Shown one piece after another: positions 24,595-32,928 of a stretch of 64,000 bases of DNA; within the stretch, counting starts at the first letter, position 1; every line of letters starts with the position of its first letter. A model generated the notes under the pieces. That model made no database searches, had not been told where the DNA came from, and was given only the letters and a program-made list of their open reading frames with translations. The stretch is taken from positions 310,001 through 374,000 of the forward strand of contig DISW01000023.1 of the NCBI GenBank assembly GCA_002422605.1, in the 5' to 3' direction. The translations under genes were made by a program, and so were the position numbers. Source of the stretch: Bacteriovoracaceae bacterium UBA6200. GTDB lineage: Bacteria; Bdellovibrionota; Bacteriovoracia; Bacteriovoracales; Bacteriovoracaceae.

Positions 24595-26256
24595 ATGCAA
24601 TTTTATCAGGCAGCTCCTGAGTTAGATCACCCTTTTGAAGGTGATCATGTACTTAAATCCTACCTAAGAAGGATGCTACCTACTGAGATTCATCGAGAAG
24701 TGGAACTGGATCTAAAGCGATTTGGAAATCGGGTTTTACATGAGATGACTCCACTTGCCCAAGAAGCTGAATCCTTTTTACCTGTGCATATTCCTTATGC
24801 ACCTTGGGGTAAAAGAATAGACTACATCAAAGTCTCACCAGCGTGGGATCGACTGCATGAAATAGCTGCCGAAGAAGGTATCGTAGCTTCTGGGTACGAA
24901 AGAACCTATGGTGAATTCTCCCGCCTTTATCAGTTTGCTAAGCTTTATCTCTATCATCCCTCATCGGCGATTTACTCCTGTCCATTGGCCATGACTGATG
25001 GAGCGGCCCGGGTTATCGAGCTATTTGGTACACTCGAAATGAAAGAGCGAGCATACCGGTATTTGACTTCACGGGATCCCAAAAAATTTTGGACCTCAGG
25101 CCAGTGGATGACGGAGAGAACGGGGGGATCCGATGTCAGCGGAACTTCCACTATTGCCAGGATTGAAAACGGAAATTTTAGACTGTATGGCGAGAAATGG
25201 TTTACCTCTGCAACAACCTCCCAAATGGCCATGACCCTCGCAAGAATAGAAGGTGAAGAAAAACTCAGTCTTTTTTATCTTGAACTAAGAGATGAAAATG
25301 GAGACCTCCAAGGTATTCAGATCAACCGATTAAAAGATAAACTTGGAACGAAAGCCTTGCCTACTGCGGAATTAACCCTTACTGGAGTGCCTGCTGTACT
25401 TGTTGGAGAACGTGGAAAGGGCGTTAAATCGATTGCAAATCTTTTTAACATCACACGACTCTACAATGCTTGTTGTGCAGTTGGATACATGCATCGGGGG
25501 ATATCTCTTTCACAAGATTACGCCAAAAAACGGCTGGCCTTTGGCAGGCCAATTATAGAGCATGGACTTCATCAGCAAACTTTGGCCGACCTACAAGTAA
25601 GATTTGAAGCTTCATTTCTTATGACCTTTCATGCAAGTTTTTTGCTTGGAAAAGAAGAAACCGGAAAATCATCTTCTGTAGAATCTGGACTGCTACGTTT
25701 ACTTATTCCCCTGACAAAGCTTTATACTGCCAAAGAAGGGGTCGCGGTCGCCTCAGAAGTCATCGAGTCTTTCGGTGGTGCTGGATACGTTGAGGACACA
25801 GGCCTTCCTCAATTACTGCGAAATGCCCAGGTCCTCTCCATTTGGGAAGGCACCACCAACGTTCTGGCATTAGATTCTCTGAGGGCGATACAAAAAGAAA
25901 ATGCAGGTGATTGCTTTCTGCAGGACATGACCCTACGAATGGATGGAATCAAGAACCCATCACTTCAAAAGATAAAAGTTGAAATTACTAAGGCGAGCTC
26001 TTTTGTTATTTCTTCCATCATTAAGCAAGTGAATGTTGAGGATTTAAATACTAATGCCCGAAGAATAGCATTGTCTCTTTCCCGAATTCTGGCCGCAAGT
26101 TTCCTGCTGGATCATGCGGAGTGGAGTCTTCAAAATGAAAAAGGAACCCGGGCAACAACCGTCTTAGAACATTTTATGAAGAACAATTTAGTTGAAGAAT
26201 TTGATGGGAATGCTAAGAGTAGAGATGAATATCAAACAATTTTGAATTTAAAATAA
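24595..26256 (+). CDS. Acyl-CoA dehydrogenase, AidB-like
   Basis: About 553 residues, cytosolic flavoprotein. GQWMTERTGGSDVSGT is the flavin/substrate loop, LAFGRPI the family helix, and SIWEGTTNVLALD the C-terminal signature. ESFGGAGYVED carries the region of the catalytic carboxylate. The long size and WMTERTGGSD agree with the AidB branch (E. coli AidB, alkylation response; weak isovaleryl-CoA dehydrogenase activity) rather than short-chain ACADs. GAGG before the ATG at 24595 fixes the start; an in-frame TTG at 24571 is unlikely. Promoter not clear. Confidence 0.87.
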   Translation: MQFYQAAPELDHPFEGDHVLKSYLRRMLPTEIHREVELDLKRFGNRVLHEMTPLAQEAESFLPVHIPYAPWGKRIDYIKVSPAWDRLHEIAAEEGIVASGYERTYGEFSRLYQFAKLYLYHPSSAIYSCPLAMTDGAARVIELFGTLEMKERAYRYLTSRDPKKFWTSGQWMTERTGGSDVSGTSTIARIENGNFRLYGEKWFTSATTSQMAMTLARIEGEEKLSLFYLELRDENGDLQGIQINRLKDKLGTKALPTAELTLTGVPAVLVGERGKGVKSIANLFNITRLYNACCAVGYMHRGISLSQDYAKKRLAFGRPIIEHGLHQQTLADLQVRFEASFLMTFHASFLLGKEETGKSSSVESGLLRLLIPLTKLYTAKEGVAVASEVIESFGGAGYVEDTGLPQLLRNAQVLSIWEGTTNVLALDSLRAIQKENAGDCFLQDMTLRMDGIKNPSLQKIKVEITKASSFVISSIIKQVNVEDLNTNARRIALSLSRILAASFLLDHAEWSLQNEKGTRATTVLEHFMKNNLVEEFDGNAKSRDEYQTILNLK

Positions 26257-26257
26257 A

Positions 26258-26286
26258 GAGGAGCGGTAAAACCGCTCCTCTAAAAC
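26258..26286. terminator. Bidirectional hairpin terminator
   Basis: Perfect 9-bp stem GAGGAGCGG/CCGCTCCTC with TAAAA loop between convergent genes. The better T-run (TTTATTTT) is on the minus strand, after the orphan lipoprotein gene. Confidence 0.75.
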
Positions 26287-26309
26287 CCCTCTTATATCCC
26301 CATTGGTGA

Positions 26310-26999
26310 TTATGGTTGTCTTTCCAAAACACCACAAGCAATTGGTAAAGTTTCTTGAGCACTGGCCCCATCAACACCTCGAACAGTTTCAGGAAGATTT
26401 GTAGTCGACGGAACACCATGAATGATGATCACTTTCCCTGCCAGATTAATGTCATCATTGATTCCTAGTTTAGTTATAGAATCAGTTGCATTATCGTCAG
26501 GAAGTTTTAATTCCCCGAACATTGCCAAAAACGATGTCGATTCACTGTATTGGTAATTCGCTCCAGAAGGAAAATTTCCACCGGCCGATTGGGCGATTAA
26601 TTCATCATCCAATGGTATCAGGATTTTCCCTGCGGTCGATTGTGCTTCAATTCCATCTATAAAACTATCCTGATTGGCGTCAGCAGGAGTTTCTGGGCAT
26701 GAGGTCCCTAGATAAATGAATTGAGGATGGGCCGCTTCTGGAGCACCTGTTACGTTTATTTTTACTTCAAATGTATCTCCTTCATATAGTACTTCTGCTG
26801 TTCCGGTTATAAGTCCTGAAACATTACTATTTAAAGGAGTAAGTATTGTCCGGAAAGTTCCCGTCTGTTGTTCTTCTTGTTGGGGGGGAGCTTGAGTTCC
26901 TCCATCATCATCATCATCGCTCCCGCAGGAAACAAAAGTGAGGAGACAGGCCCCAAGTATCAATGGTGTTAAGTGTGGCAACTTCTTTCTCTTCTTCAT
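26310..26999 (-). CDS. EF-hand-loop lipoprotein (orphan copy)
   Basis: 229 residues; lipobox LLTFVSC then a poly-Asp stretch GSDDDDDGG. It carries the shared domain: LTPLNSNVSG, GAPEAAHPQFIYLGTSCP, the loop DANQDSFIDGIE (Gly6 of the EF-hand replaced by Ser), KILIPLDDE, TSFLAMFGEL, LPETV and LPIACGV. No acidic tail. AAGGGG before the ATG at 26999 selects the start. Unlike cassettes 1 and 2 there is no deamidase next to it; the upstream neighbour is an exported HExxH protease. The two conserved cysteines (TSCP and IACG) may form a disulfide. Confidence 0.83.
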   Translation of the reverse strand: MKKRKKLPHLTPLILGACLLTFVSCGSDDDDDGGTQAPPQQEEQQTGTFRTILTPLNSNVSGLITGTAEVLYEGDTFEVKINVTGAPEAAHPQFIYLGTSCPETPADANQDSFIDGIEAQSTAGKILIPLDDELIAQSAGGNFPSGANYQYSESTSFLAMFGELKLPDDNATDSITKLGINDDINLAGKVIIIHGVPSTTNLPETVRGVDGASAQETLPIACGVLERQP

Positions 27000-27109
27000 T
27001 AAGTACCCCTTCATGGTGTGTGATCATAGACACAAAAGACGGAGCATAAGAAAGCAAGTTCTTTGCCATATTTAAGTCGTTGGAAGTGGGTAGGATGCTT
27101 TGAAACAAT

Positions 27110-27160
27110 TGGGGAAAAAAAAGAAAACCATTTCAGATCAGAATGACTAATCTGAAATGG
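27110..27160 (-). terminator. Rho-independent terminator after the exported metalloprotease
   Basis: Perfect 11-bp stem CCATTTCAGAT/ATCTGAAATGG followed on the minus strand by TTTTCTTTTTTTT. Confidence 0.88.
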
Positions 27161-27168
27161 TCAGCATA

Positions 27169-28905
27169 TTAGAGAGCGATTTTGTTAAGTATAACTTCCA
27201 TGGCGGTACCGGTTTTCAGAGCAAGCTTATATCCTATTACTCGTTGACCATTAATTTCTGGCAGAGCACTTAGATTCACAGGTGCAGTGTAAAGTGTAAT
27301 CCCAGTGATTTCAGGCAGGCCCAGCAGCCTTCCAACAATGGCCTTCCTCTTAATTTGAATTTCGATTTTTTGACCAGCAAGCCTATTATCATTAATGTCA
27401 GCATTATACTGGGTTGTGTCTATTCCTCTCACTTTATAAACCAGAGAAAATTCACCCTTACCCTTAGATAGTTCAGCGAATGCTTTTACTTTCTCAGTGA
27501 AATCCTTAGTCGTGCTCTCAAGATTACTTACATTGTCTGCTAGCTTTTTAACTGTTTCTAAAGTTTTAGCATTGGTAATTAGGTTTTCATTCTCATCAAA
27601 AATTCCCAGGATATTCGAGCGAGCAGTGTCATGAACAATCCAAAACTTTTTCATTCCATCATCAACTTTACTTCCTACTAATGAGGCTTTTTGATTATCT
27701 GAAACTATTTCCTGATGAAGGACTACATAGTTTGACTCCTGAACGGCCTCAACCCCGTACTCTCGGGCCAATTCTTGAGACATTTCTTGTTTTGTTTTAA
27801 AGCCGATAATGTTCCTGGCCTTGTCAGCAGAATTAAAGAAATTCTTATTGTTAAGGCGATTAGCATTTCCGGAAAAAATAGTTTCCCAGACTGTTTTAAC
27901 AGCAGTTAGATTGCGGTTTTCAACAATTGTTGGAATACGCTCAATCATCTTCTGTTTAAAATCGTGAACGCTGCTATAAGGGTTAGTACGCATGTCTATG
28001 ATGGCATCAATAACCAGACGATCAAATTCATTTTTATTAGTAGAAAGATCCCGGGTCTTCCAAAGAGCAAGAGAAATTCTTTCTCCTAAATCATGAACTT
28101 CCATTTTGGGAGCATAAGTTTTAAATCTTCCCGCGGAATCTACTTCTACCGCCGAATCGCGTAGTACCTTCCCGTGAAGCATAACCAGACCCATTTTAGA
28201 GTTATTCAGAAAGATATTGGCCATGTAATCAGCGAAGCCTTCATTAAGTCCGCCAATCTCATCATTTACCGTGTTAGGAAGGAGGTGATGGAACAAGTAA
28301 TGTGAAGCTTCGTGAACAATGACCGAAGGGTCAAACCCGCTGCGATTGATTTTTCCGCCCATTAGTTTAAACATCAAGTTCTTACTTGCAGGAAGAAAGC
28401 TTAATGAGATGTCGCCGGGATTGAAGAATGCATTATTCTTCATTACTTTACCGGCCGTTTCATCTCGCAGTTCACGATTTGTGATAACTTTTAGAAATTT
28501 ACTCGGGCGATAATTCAGCCTGGATTCTAGAAAGTTGAAATAACTGCTAAGCCAGAAATAAACGTTGGCCTGCTCAACGGTATCCCATTTTTTAAGGTCA
28601 CGTTCGCGGATCTCACCGTTATCTAAGCGAAAACCATCCTTATTATTACAGTCCATATAACAGACAGCAAACAATGACTCTTGCATGAAAGTTTTTGGAA
28701 AAAGTGCACTATAAGACATCGAAGGATTCGATACATTCTCTGAACTGAGGAGAGCACTGGGCACTTGATCTGTTTTAGTATCCTTCCACAGAGAACTGGA
28801 ATCAGCGAGGTCATAGTTGTTTACTACAACCAGTTCCAGTGCCGAAGCCAATGGAGAAAGAGTCATAAGAGTACTTAATGATAGGGCAATAGTGGTTTTT
28901 TTCAT
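27169..28905 (-). CDS. Exported gluzincin-type metalloprotease
   Basis: 578 residues with signal peptide MKKTTIALSLSTLMTLSPLA. VIVHEASHYLFHH supplies H198, E199 and H202, and GGLNEGFADYMAN supplies E222 about 20 residues on, the HExxH + E layout of gluzincins (M4-like). A lone Cys pair (VCYMDC) lies ahead of it. The C-terminal ~250 residues have no recognised domain. No ribosome site; CATAAT lies six bases before the ATG (leaderless). The in-frame extension to 29091 overlaps the divergent SDR and is rejected. Substrate unknown; extracellular proteolysis is expected. Confidence 0.82.
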   Translation of the reverse strand: MKKTTIALSLSTLMTLSPLASALELVVVNNYDLADSSSLWKDTKTDQVPSALLSSENVSNPSMSYSALFPKTFMQESLFAVCYMDCNNKDGFRLDNGEIRERDLKKWDTVEQANVYFWLSSYFNFLESRLNYRPSKFLKVITNRELRDETAGKVMKNNAFFNPGDISLSFLPASKNLMFKLMGGKINRSGFDPSVIVHEASHYLFHHLLPNTVNDEIGGLNEGFADYMANIFLNNSKMGLVMLHGKVLRDSAVEVDSAGRFKTYAPKMEVHDLGERISLALWKTRDLSTNKNEFDRLVIDAIIDMRTNPYSSVHDFKQKMIERIPTIVENRNLTAVKTVWETIFSGNANRLNNKNFFNSADKARNIIGFKTKQEMSQELAREYGVEAVQESNYVVLHQEIVSDNQKASLVGSKVDDGMKKFWIVHDTARSNILGIFDENENLITNAKTLETVKKLADNVSNLESTTKDFTEKVKAFAELSKGKGEFSLVYKVRGIDTTQYNADINDNRLAGQKIEIQIKRKAIVGRLLGLPEITGITLYTAPVNLSALPEINGQRVIGYKLALKTGTAMEVILNKIAL

Positions 28906-28911
28906 GACTGT

Positions 28912-29011
28912 ATTATGAAGCAGAATTGCATCTAAAGGTTGGGGACCTGTACAATCTTCATGGTGTACAAAGTCTATACACTCCATAATAAATCTTGTTA
29001 GCATGTGATTT
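28912..29011. promoter_or_regulatory. Divergent promoter region, both sides lacking ribosome sites
   Basis: Minus: CATAAT (28912-28917), six bases, ATG 28905. Plus: TAGCAT (28999-29004), seven bases, ATG 29012. -35 boxes are poor on both sides. Confidence 0.4.
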
Positions 29012-29635
29012 ATGAAGGCCAATCTTATTGGGGCCACTGGCCTTGTCGGTAAAGATATCTTGTTGAAACTTCTGAAGCTTGATGAGTTCAAAGCGGTTCA
29101 AGTTTATACCCGGAGATCAACCGGAATTAAGCATCCCAAACTTATTGAAAGTATCATTGATTTTGAAGACCCGTCCTGGAAGCATAGCATTTCCGGAGAT
29201 GTCCTATTTTCTGCCTTGGGAACCACCCTAAAAAAGGCCGGCTCTAAATCTGCCCAATATCGTGTTGATCATGATTATCAGTTTGAAACCGCTAAAGCCG
29301 CGGCCATGAACGGTATTAAAACTTATATTCTAGTTTCTACTGTAGGGGCCAATTCCAAATCTCTCTTTTTTTATTTGAAAATGAGAGGAGAGCTGGAAGA
29401 TAAAGTGTCTGCATTATCATTTTCTTCAATAACAATTGTACGACCTGGACCTTTAATGGGTGAAAGAGAAGAGCCCCGCTCCGGTGAGAAATTTTCTCTT
29501 GGGATTATAACCAGAATTCCCAAGGCGCTTTTATTGGATTCATGGACTCCGGTTGAAGCCTCTCGAGTGGCCTCCCTCTGTGTGAAACATGCTTTAAGGC
29601 CAGCACCTGGAGTAAATATTATTCGGGCCAGGTAA
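29012..29635 (+). CDS. NAD(P)-binding atypical SDR, TIP30/HTATIP2-like
   Basis: A 207-residue cytosolic Rossmann protein. ANLIGATGLVGKDIL is the dinucleotide-binding loop, VLFSALGTTLKKAGSK and YILVSTVGANSKS the core strands, and YLKMRGELE holds the active-site-like Y-x-x-x-K region. Order and size fit atypical SDR group 5 (CC3/TIP30 and yeast YER004W-like). Substrate unknown. Its start is divergent from the protease gene and lacks a ribosome site. Confidence 0.83.
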   Translation: MKANLIGATGLVGKDILLKLLKLDEFKAVQVYTRRSTGIKHPKLIESIIDFEDPSWKHSISGDVLFSALGTTLKKAGSKSAQYRVDHDYQFETAKAAAMNGIKTYILVSTVGANSKSLFFYLKMRGELEDKVSALSFSSITIVRPGPLMGEREEPRSGEKFSLGIITRIPKALLLDSWTPVEASRVASLCVKHALRPAPGVNIIRAR

Positions 29636-29637
29636 GA

Positions 29638-30465
29638 TTAATCTTCCCCGTAATTCCCAGGCCCTTCTGGTTGAGAGTCTGTATTAAATATAGCTCCATC
29701 ATCTTCTCCACCGTTAGAACCTCCAATCGAGCCGCCACGAGGTATGGGTATATCGGTAGAGTCGGAGTCAATGACTCCAGGAACTTGAGTTAATTTTTGA
29801 ACGACTCCGCAAGCGATGGGCAGTGCCTGGTGGGGTGTGAGCCGCCCATAACCACTAACTGTGTCCGGGAGCAAGGTGCTGGCAGGTATACCCAGGATGA
29901 CGACAACTTTATTTTTGAGAGTTAATTTTTCATTTAATCTTAGTTTTACGTACTCGTCGGTTAAATTGATGTCTTCTTCCCACAAATCATCCATCATTTT
30001 TTGAAAATTAGTGGCCTTACTATAGTAGTAAAAACCGAACTCATCTGAAGCCGGATAAATTCCGCCACCCATTCTTTGAGAACTTAAATCATCGTCGAGA
30101 GGAATGAGCACTTCTTTATATACCTCGGCGCCTTCAAATCCGTCGATAAATCCATCTCCATTGATATCGTCTTTTGAATCAGGGCAACGGGAACCGATAT
30201 GAAGATGTTGAGTGTGAAGAACACTGGCAGGGCCTGCTGATAAACGTACATCTGCAATGAATTCATTGTTCTCTTTAACCAGAGTGAGGGCACCATTTAG
30301 ATGTTGGCCAATTGCTTTATTTACTGGTTTTAAAAGCGCCTGGAATATTCCTTCTTCTTCTACAGTCTCTAAAGTATCTATAATCGGAGGAGCAACAATG
30401 TTATTTGAAGATCCTCCACCCTCGGAACAACTGTATAAAAGCATTAGAATGAAAAAATATTTCAT
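29638..30465 (-). CDS. EF-hand-loop lipoprotein (cassette 2)
   Basis: 275 residues; lipobox LMLLYSC. The shared domain is LKPVNKAIGQ, ASVLHTQHLHIGSRCP, a perfect EF-hand loop DINGDGFIDGFE, EVLIPLDDD, TNFQKMMDDL, LPDTV and LPIACGV, followed by a ~55-residue Gly/Asp/Ser tail shorter than in cassette 1. GAGGAACTTT before the ATG at 30465 fixes the start, eight bases after the stop of the deamidase gene. His97-region (HTQHLH) could bind metal. Function unknown. Confidence 0.85.
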   Translation of the reverse strand: MKYFFILMLLYSCSEGGGSSNNIVAPPIIDTLETVEEEGIFQALLKPVNKAIGQHLNGALTLVKENNEFIADVRLSAGPASVLHTQHLHIGSRCPDSKDDINGDGFIDGFEGAEVYKEVLIPLDDDLSSQRMGGGIYPASDEFGFYYYSKATNFQKMMDDLWEEDINLTDEYVKLRLNEKLTLKNKVVVILGIPASTLLPDTVSGYGRLTPHQALPIACGVVQKLTQVPGVIDSDSTDIPIPRGGSIGGSNGGEDDGAIFNTDSQPEGPGNYGED

Positions 30466-30473
30466 AAAGTTCC

Positions 30474-31319
30474 TCACAATTCTTCATTGAAAGCATCTTG
30501 AAAAGCTTTTCTCACTTCCACTTCATCCCATCGAGTCCTTACATCCTTCATCAGTTCAAGACGTTCCAGATCGACAGGTTGATAATAGTACATACTTGAT
30601 TTCATCACAAAGCATGAGCCTGATTCTGGATGATTGGCCTGCTCGGAATATTTCTCAACCACCGGGCAATCTGAGCGGTCTTTAATGAAAATATTAGTCC
30701 ATCGTTTTAAATCCGCAGGTCCTCTGGCATATTTCATATCCATGATTCTTTCTTTTACTGTTCCACCGTCGATAACATGCACCATAGGAGCGACATGGAA
30801 CCACCATTCAAATTTATATTTCCTGATATAACGACGGGTAAAGAACAACCATACCTTCGATGAATATAAATTTTCCTTTATTCTCCATTCATAGGCCCAA
30901 GCATGTGCGCGATTAAAACACTCAGATTCGTTTCTTGCATTACTTCGTGCTTGTTTAAAGAAAGAAGAGGCCATCCCCATATTCTCAAGAATGGAGGGTT
31001 GGAATTCGTTCTCTATATTCATTTCTCTTTTTCTTTTTATTTCACGAATAGGGGAACCACCGGGCCCGAGGCCAATAATTTCCCGCTTATTATCAATATG
31101 AATGTTCAGCCATTTTTTATTTCTTTGGGCTTCTCTGAGATACTCTAAATCGGAAGTAGCAGAAACTGGGATCGTAACCACTTGACCGTTAGTTAAAAAA
31201 ATTAAAGGTTCTTCGTTCACTTGACCCATGTCTATGTCATAGATCTGAGTCGTTACATTTGTGGCGGCCAAGAGTGTAGTGCACCAGCTCGAGAGAAGAA
31301 GCAACATGAGAATGCGCAT
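30474..31319 (-). CDS. Secreted protein-glutaminase-like deamidase (cassette 2)
   Basis: 281 residues, the same length as the cassette 1 enzyme. Signal peptide MRILMLLLLSSWCTTLLAAT; N-terminal domain TTQIYDIDMGQ and FLTNGQVV. The triad falls at the same positions: Cys134 (ECFNRAHAW), His175 (EWWFHVAP), Asp194 (RIMDMKY). Surrounding EWW-HxAPxVHV and ARGP-RWTNIF are also shared with the paralogue. GGGAGG before the ATG at 31319 decides the start. Predicted to deamidate glutamines in extracellular or periplasmic proteins; unproven. Confidence 0.8.
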   Translation of the reverse strand: MRILMLLLLSSWCTTLLAATNVTTQIYDIDMGQVNEEPLIFLTNGQVVTIPVSATSDLEYLREAQRNKKWLNIHIDNKREIIGLGPGGSPIREIKRKREMNIENEFQPSILENMGMASSFFKQARSNARNESECFNRAHAWAYEWRIKENLYSSKVWLFFTRRYIRKYKFEWWFHVAPMVHVIDGGTVKERIMDMKYARGPADLKRWTNIFIKDRSDCPVVEKYSEQANHPESGSCFVMKSSMYYYQPVDLERLELMKDVRTRWDEVEVRKAFQDAFNEEL

Positions 31320-31530
31320 AAAACCTCCCATCGTTTAATGGACGAGTAATACTGTCTGACAATAAAGGTGATTGTCATCTCAAGCGTGGCCAAAGCATCG
31401 TGCATCATTTATTCCTCTTACACTAAGCAGTGCATTTGAAACATTAAAGTCTTTTTAAATGTTGAATTGGAAAGTGATTAATCTTGCGGTAAATGCTGGT
31501 CCTAATACCCGTGTATAGAATGTTTTATCT

Positions 31531-31546
31531 GTACTGAGATCAGTAC
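31531..31546. promoter_or_regulatory. 7-2-7 inverted repeat upstream of a receiver gene
   Basis: GTACTGA-GA-TCAGTAC is a perfect palindrome 36 bases before the ATG of the receiver protein, just after a TATAGAAT box. A possible operator; the binding protein is unknown. Confidence 0.4.
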
Positions 31547-31581
31547 TTTGGTTAAAAATCGGATCAATCTAAGGAGGACTT

Positions 31582-32007
31582 ATGTTAGAGAGTCATGAAA
31601 TGAACGATGAAAATTTAAAGAATCCTTCTTTCGCAGATCTTGATGCTCGATTGTATCCAAATAAAAGAAAGAAAGTGATGATTATAGATGATGACCAGGA
31701 TTTCCGTCTCGCTATAAGTGAGGTTCTAGTAGATGAAGGTTACAGTGTTACTACCGCTAAGGATGGTGAGACTGGTTTGAACAGTCTTCTTCATCAACCT
31801 GATCTTCCGGATCTGATTTTAGTCGATCTCATTATGCCGGTTAAGAATGGTGTAGAATTCAGGCGCGAACAGTTGCAGTTAGATGAAATTAATAAGATTC
31901 CTGTAATGTTCATTACCGGCCATGGTTATATAAAAGGCGAGACTTGTTTTTTAAAACCTTTTGATATTCAGGATTTCATTCAAGCTGTTCATCAAAAAGT
32001 TGGTTAA
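31582..32007 (+). CDS. Single-domain response regulator (orphan receiver)
   Basis: 141 residues: a ~30-residue N-terminal extension, then a CheY-like receiver with acidic pocket IIDDDQD (36-40), phospho-acceptor Asp82 in LILVDLIMP, Thr112 and Lys125 in FLKPF. No output domain, so it signals by protein-protein contact. No kinase is adjacent; the nearest is at 60 kb. AAGGAGG before the ATG. A bidirectional terminator follows. It resembles the 47563 receiver. Confidence 0.9.
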   Translation: MLESHEMNDENLKNPSFADLDARLYPNKRKKVMIIDDDQDFRLAISEVLVDEGYSVTTAKDGETGLNSLLHQPDLPDLILVDLIMPVKNGVEFRREQLQLDEINKIPVMFITGHGYIKGETCFLKPFDIQDFIQAVHQKVG

Positions 32008-32011
32008 AAAT

Positions 32012-32050
32012 AAGCAGGCCGCCAAATTCAATGGCGGCCCTTATCTTCAA
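32012..32050. terminator. Bidirectional terminator
   Basis: GGCCGCC/GGCGGCC stem (32017-32023, 32033-32039), followed by TTATCTTC on plus and TGCTTATTTTT on minus. It ends the receiver gene and, on the other strand, the 23-codon ORF. Confidence 0.82.
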
Positions 32051-32080
32051 TGTCTTTGTCTTAGATTTTCAAAACATCCA

Positions 32081-32152
32081 TCAACCTGGGCTGAAGTTTT
32101 GCTTTGTCGTTTCCATTTCGCGAACCTCAGCGTAGGTGGATAATTTAATCAT
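32081..32152 (-). CDS. Candidate 23-residue small protein
   Basis: Reads MIKLSTYAEV-REMETTKQNF-SPG, then TGA. Support: AAAGGAGG seven bases before the ATG, TATAAT at 32195-32200 about 40 bases upstream, and a terminator just after the stop, together forming a complete monocistronic unit. No membrane helix or signal peptide. It could instead be a leader peptide or a marker of a small RNA. No family recognised. Confidence 0.5.
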   Translation of the reverse strand: MIKLSTYAEVREMETTKQNFSPG

Positions 32153-32418
32153 AAACGTGCCTCCTTTATCCAAGTTGATCGTTCGGGTTTGATCATTATA
32201 GGGGATTAATTAATAACTCTTTTCACTTTACGACATTTCTTGAACTTACCGCTTTTGCTTTAAGCTTTTGAATCGCAGAAACACAGCTTTTGCGTCTAAT
32301 TGTTGGCATCGCTGTAGATTTATGCCCCCTTCCTGAGCCTGAGCGCCACTTCTAAACGGTTTTTGGAGCGGCAAATAGATTGCAATCAGGCAGGTGCAAA
32401 CTCTTTTTAGGAGGAATT
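32153..32418. other. Intergenic regulatory region ahead of the BON array
   Basis: No long ORF on either strand. It contains the TATAAT box of the 23-codon ORF (minus) and the sigma-54-like site of the BON array at 32369-32384 (plus). The middle (32215-32340) shows nothing recognisable. Confidence 0.6.
32369..32384 (+). promoter_or_regulatory. Sigma-54-like -24/-12 promoter of the BON array
   Basis: CGGCAAATAGATTGCA has GG-N10-GC spacing with GGCA and TTGCA elements, close to TGGCAC-N5-TTGCA. It lies 35 bases before the ATG of the first BON gene. No enhancer-binding activator is in the window. Confidence 0.5.
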
Positions 32419-32928
32419 ATGAATCGAGACCAAACTGGTAAGAGATTTAGAGAGTCAGATTCAAGTGAAGAGAATCAACTCGGCCGCTTTGGGGGAGTAA
32501 ACCGTTTTGGTGAAGAAAGAATAAGGCATGATTCTTATCAGGATGATCAATATAGAGATGATTATGATCCGACCTATCAGAGTGAGTACGGTCATAGAGA
32601 GCCTTACCAGCATGGAGGCAACTTTAACCGATGGTCTGATGATATTCGTTCTGACTCTTCCAAAGAAAATTACTTTGGGCGAGGTCCTAAAGGTTATCAA
32701 CGCCCTCATGACCGTATGGAAGAGGAAGCATGTGAATTATTAAGTCAAAGCCGTGAGTTGGATGCTTCCGAAATTAGTGTTTCAGTTAAAAACCGCTGCC
32801 TCTACCTCTCCGGTGAGGTTGGTTCTCGTCATGCTAAAAGACTGGCGGAATATTTAGTTGAGGACATTTCAGGAATTGAAGATGTTCAAAATAGCATAAG
32901 AATCTCTGGAGTAAGATATGGACATTGA
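32419..32928 (+). CDS. BON-domain protein 1 of tandem array
   Basis: 169 residues, no signal peptide. A polar, disordered N-terminal half (Asp/Tyr/Arg-rich: DDQYRDDYDPTYQSEYGH) leads to the array signature GRGPKGYQRPHDR and a BON domain (about 105-165: DASEISVSVK, LYLSGEV, KRLAEYLVE, GIEDVQNSI). AGGAGG before the ATG at 32419 fixes the start. First gene of a four-gene unit with overlaps, under a sigma-54-like promoter. Probably a stress or envelope accessory protein; ligand unknown. Confidence 0.85.
   Translation: MNRDQTGKRFRESDSSEENQLGRFGGVNRFGEERIRHDSYQDDQYRDDYDPTYQSEYGHREPYQHGGNFNRWSDDIRSDSSKENYFGRGPKGYQRPHDRMEEEACELLSQSRELDASEISVSVKNRCLYLSGEVGSRHAKRLAEYLVEDISGIEDVQNSIRISGVRYGH

Noticed and set aside
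28906..29091. In-frame 5' extension of the exported metalloprotease
   Set aside because: It overlaps the divergent SDR and puts 62 residues before a clean signal peptide.
31380..31410. GTGGCCAAAGCATCGTGC as a sigma-54 promoter for cassette 2
   Set aside because: GG-to-GC spacing is wrong on both strands.
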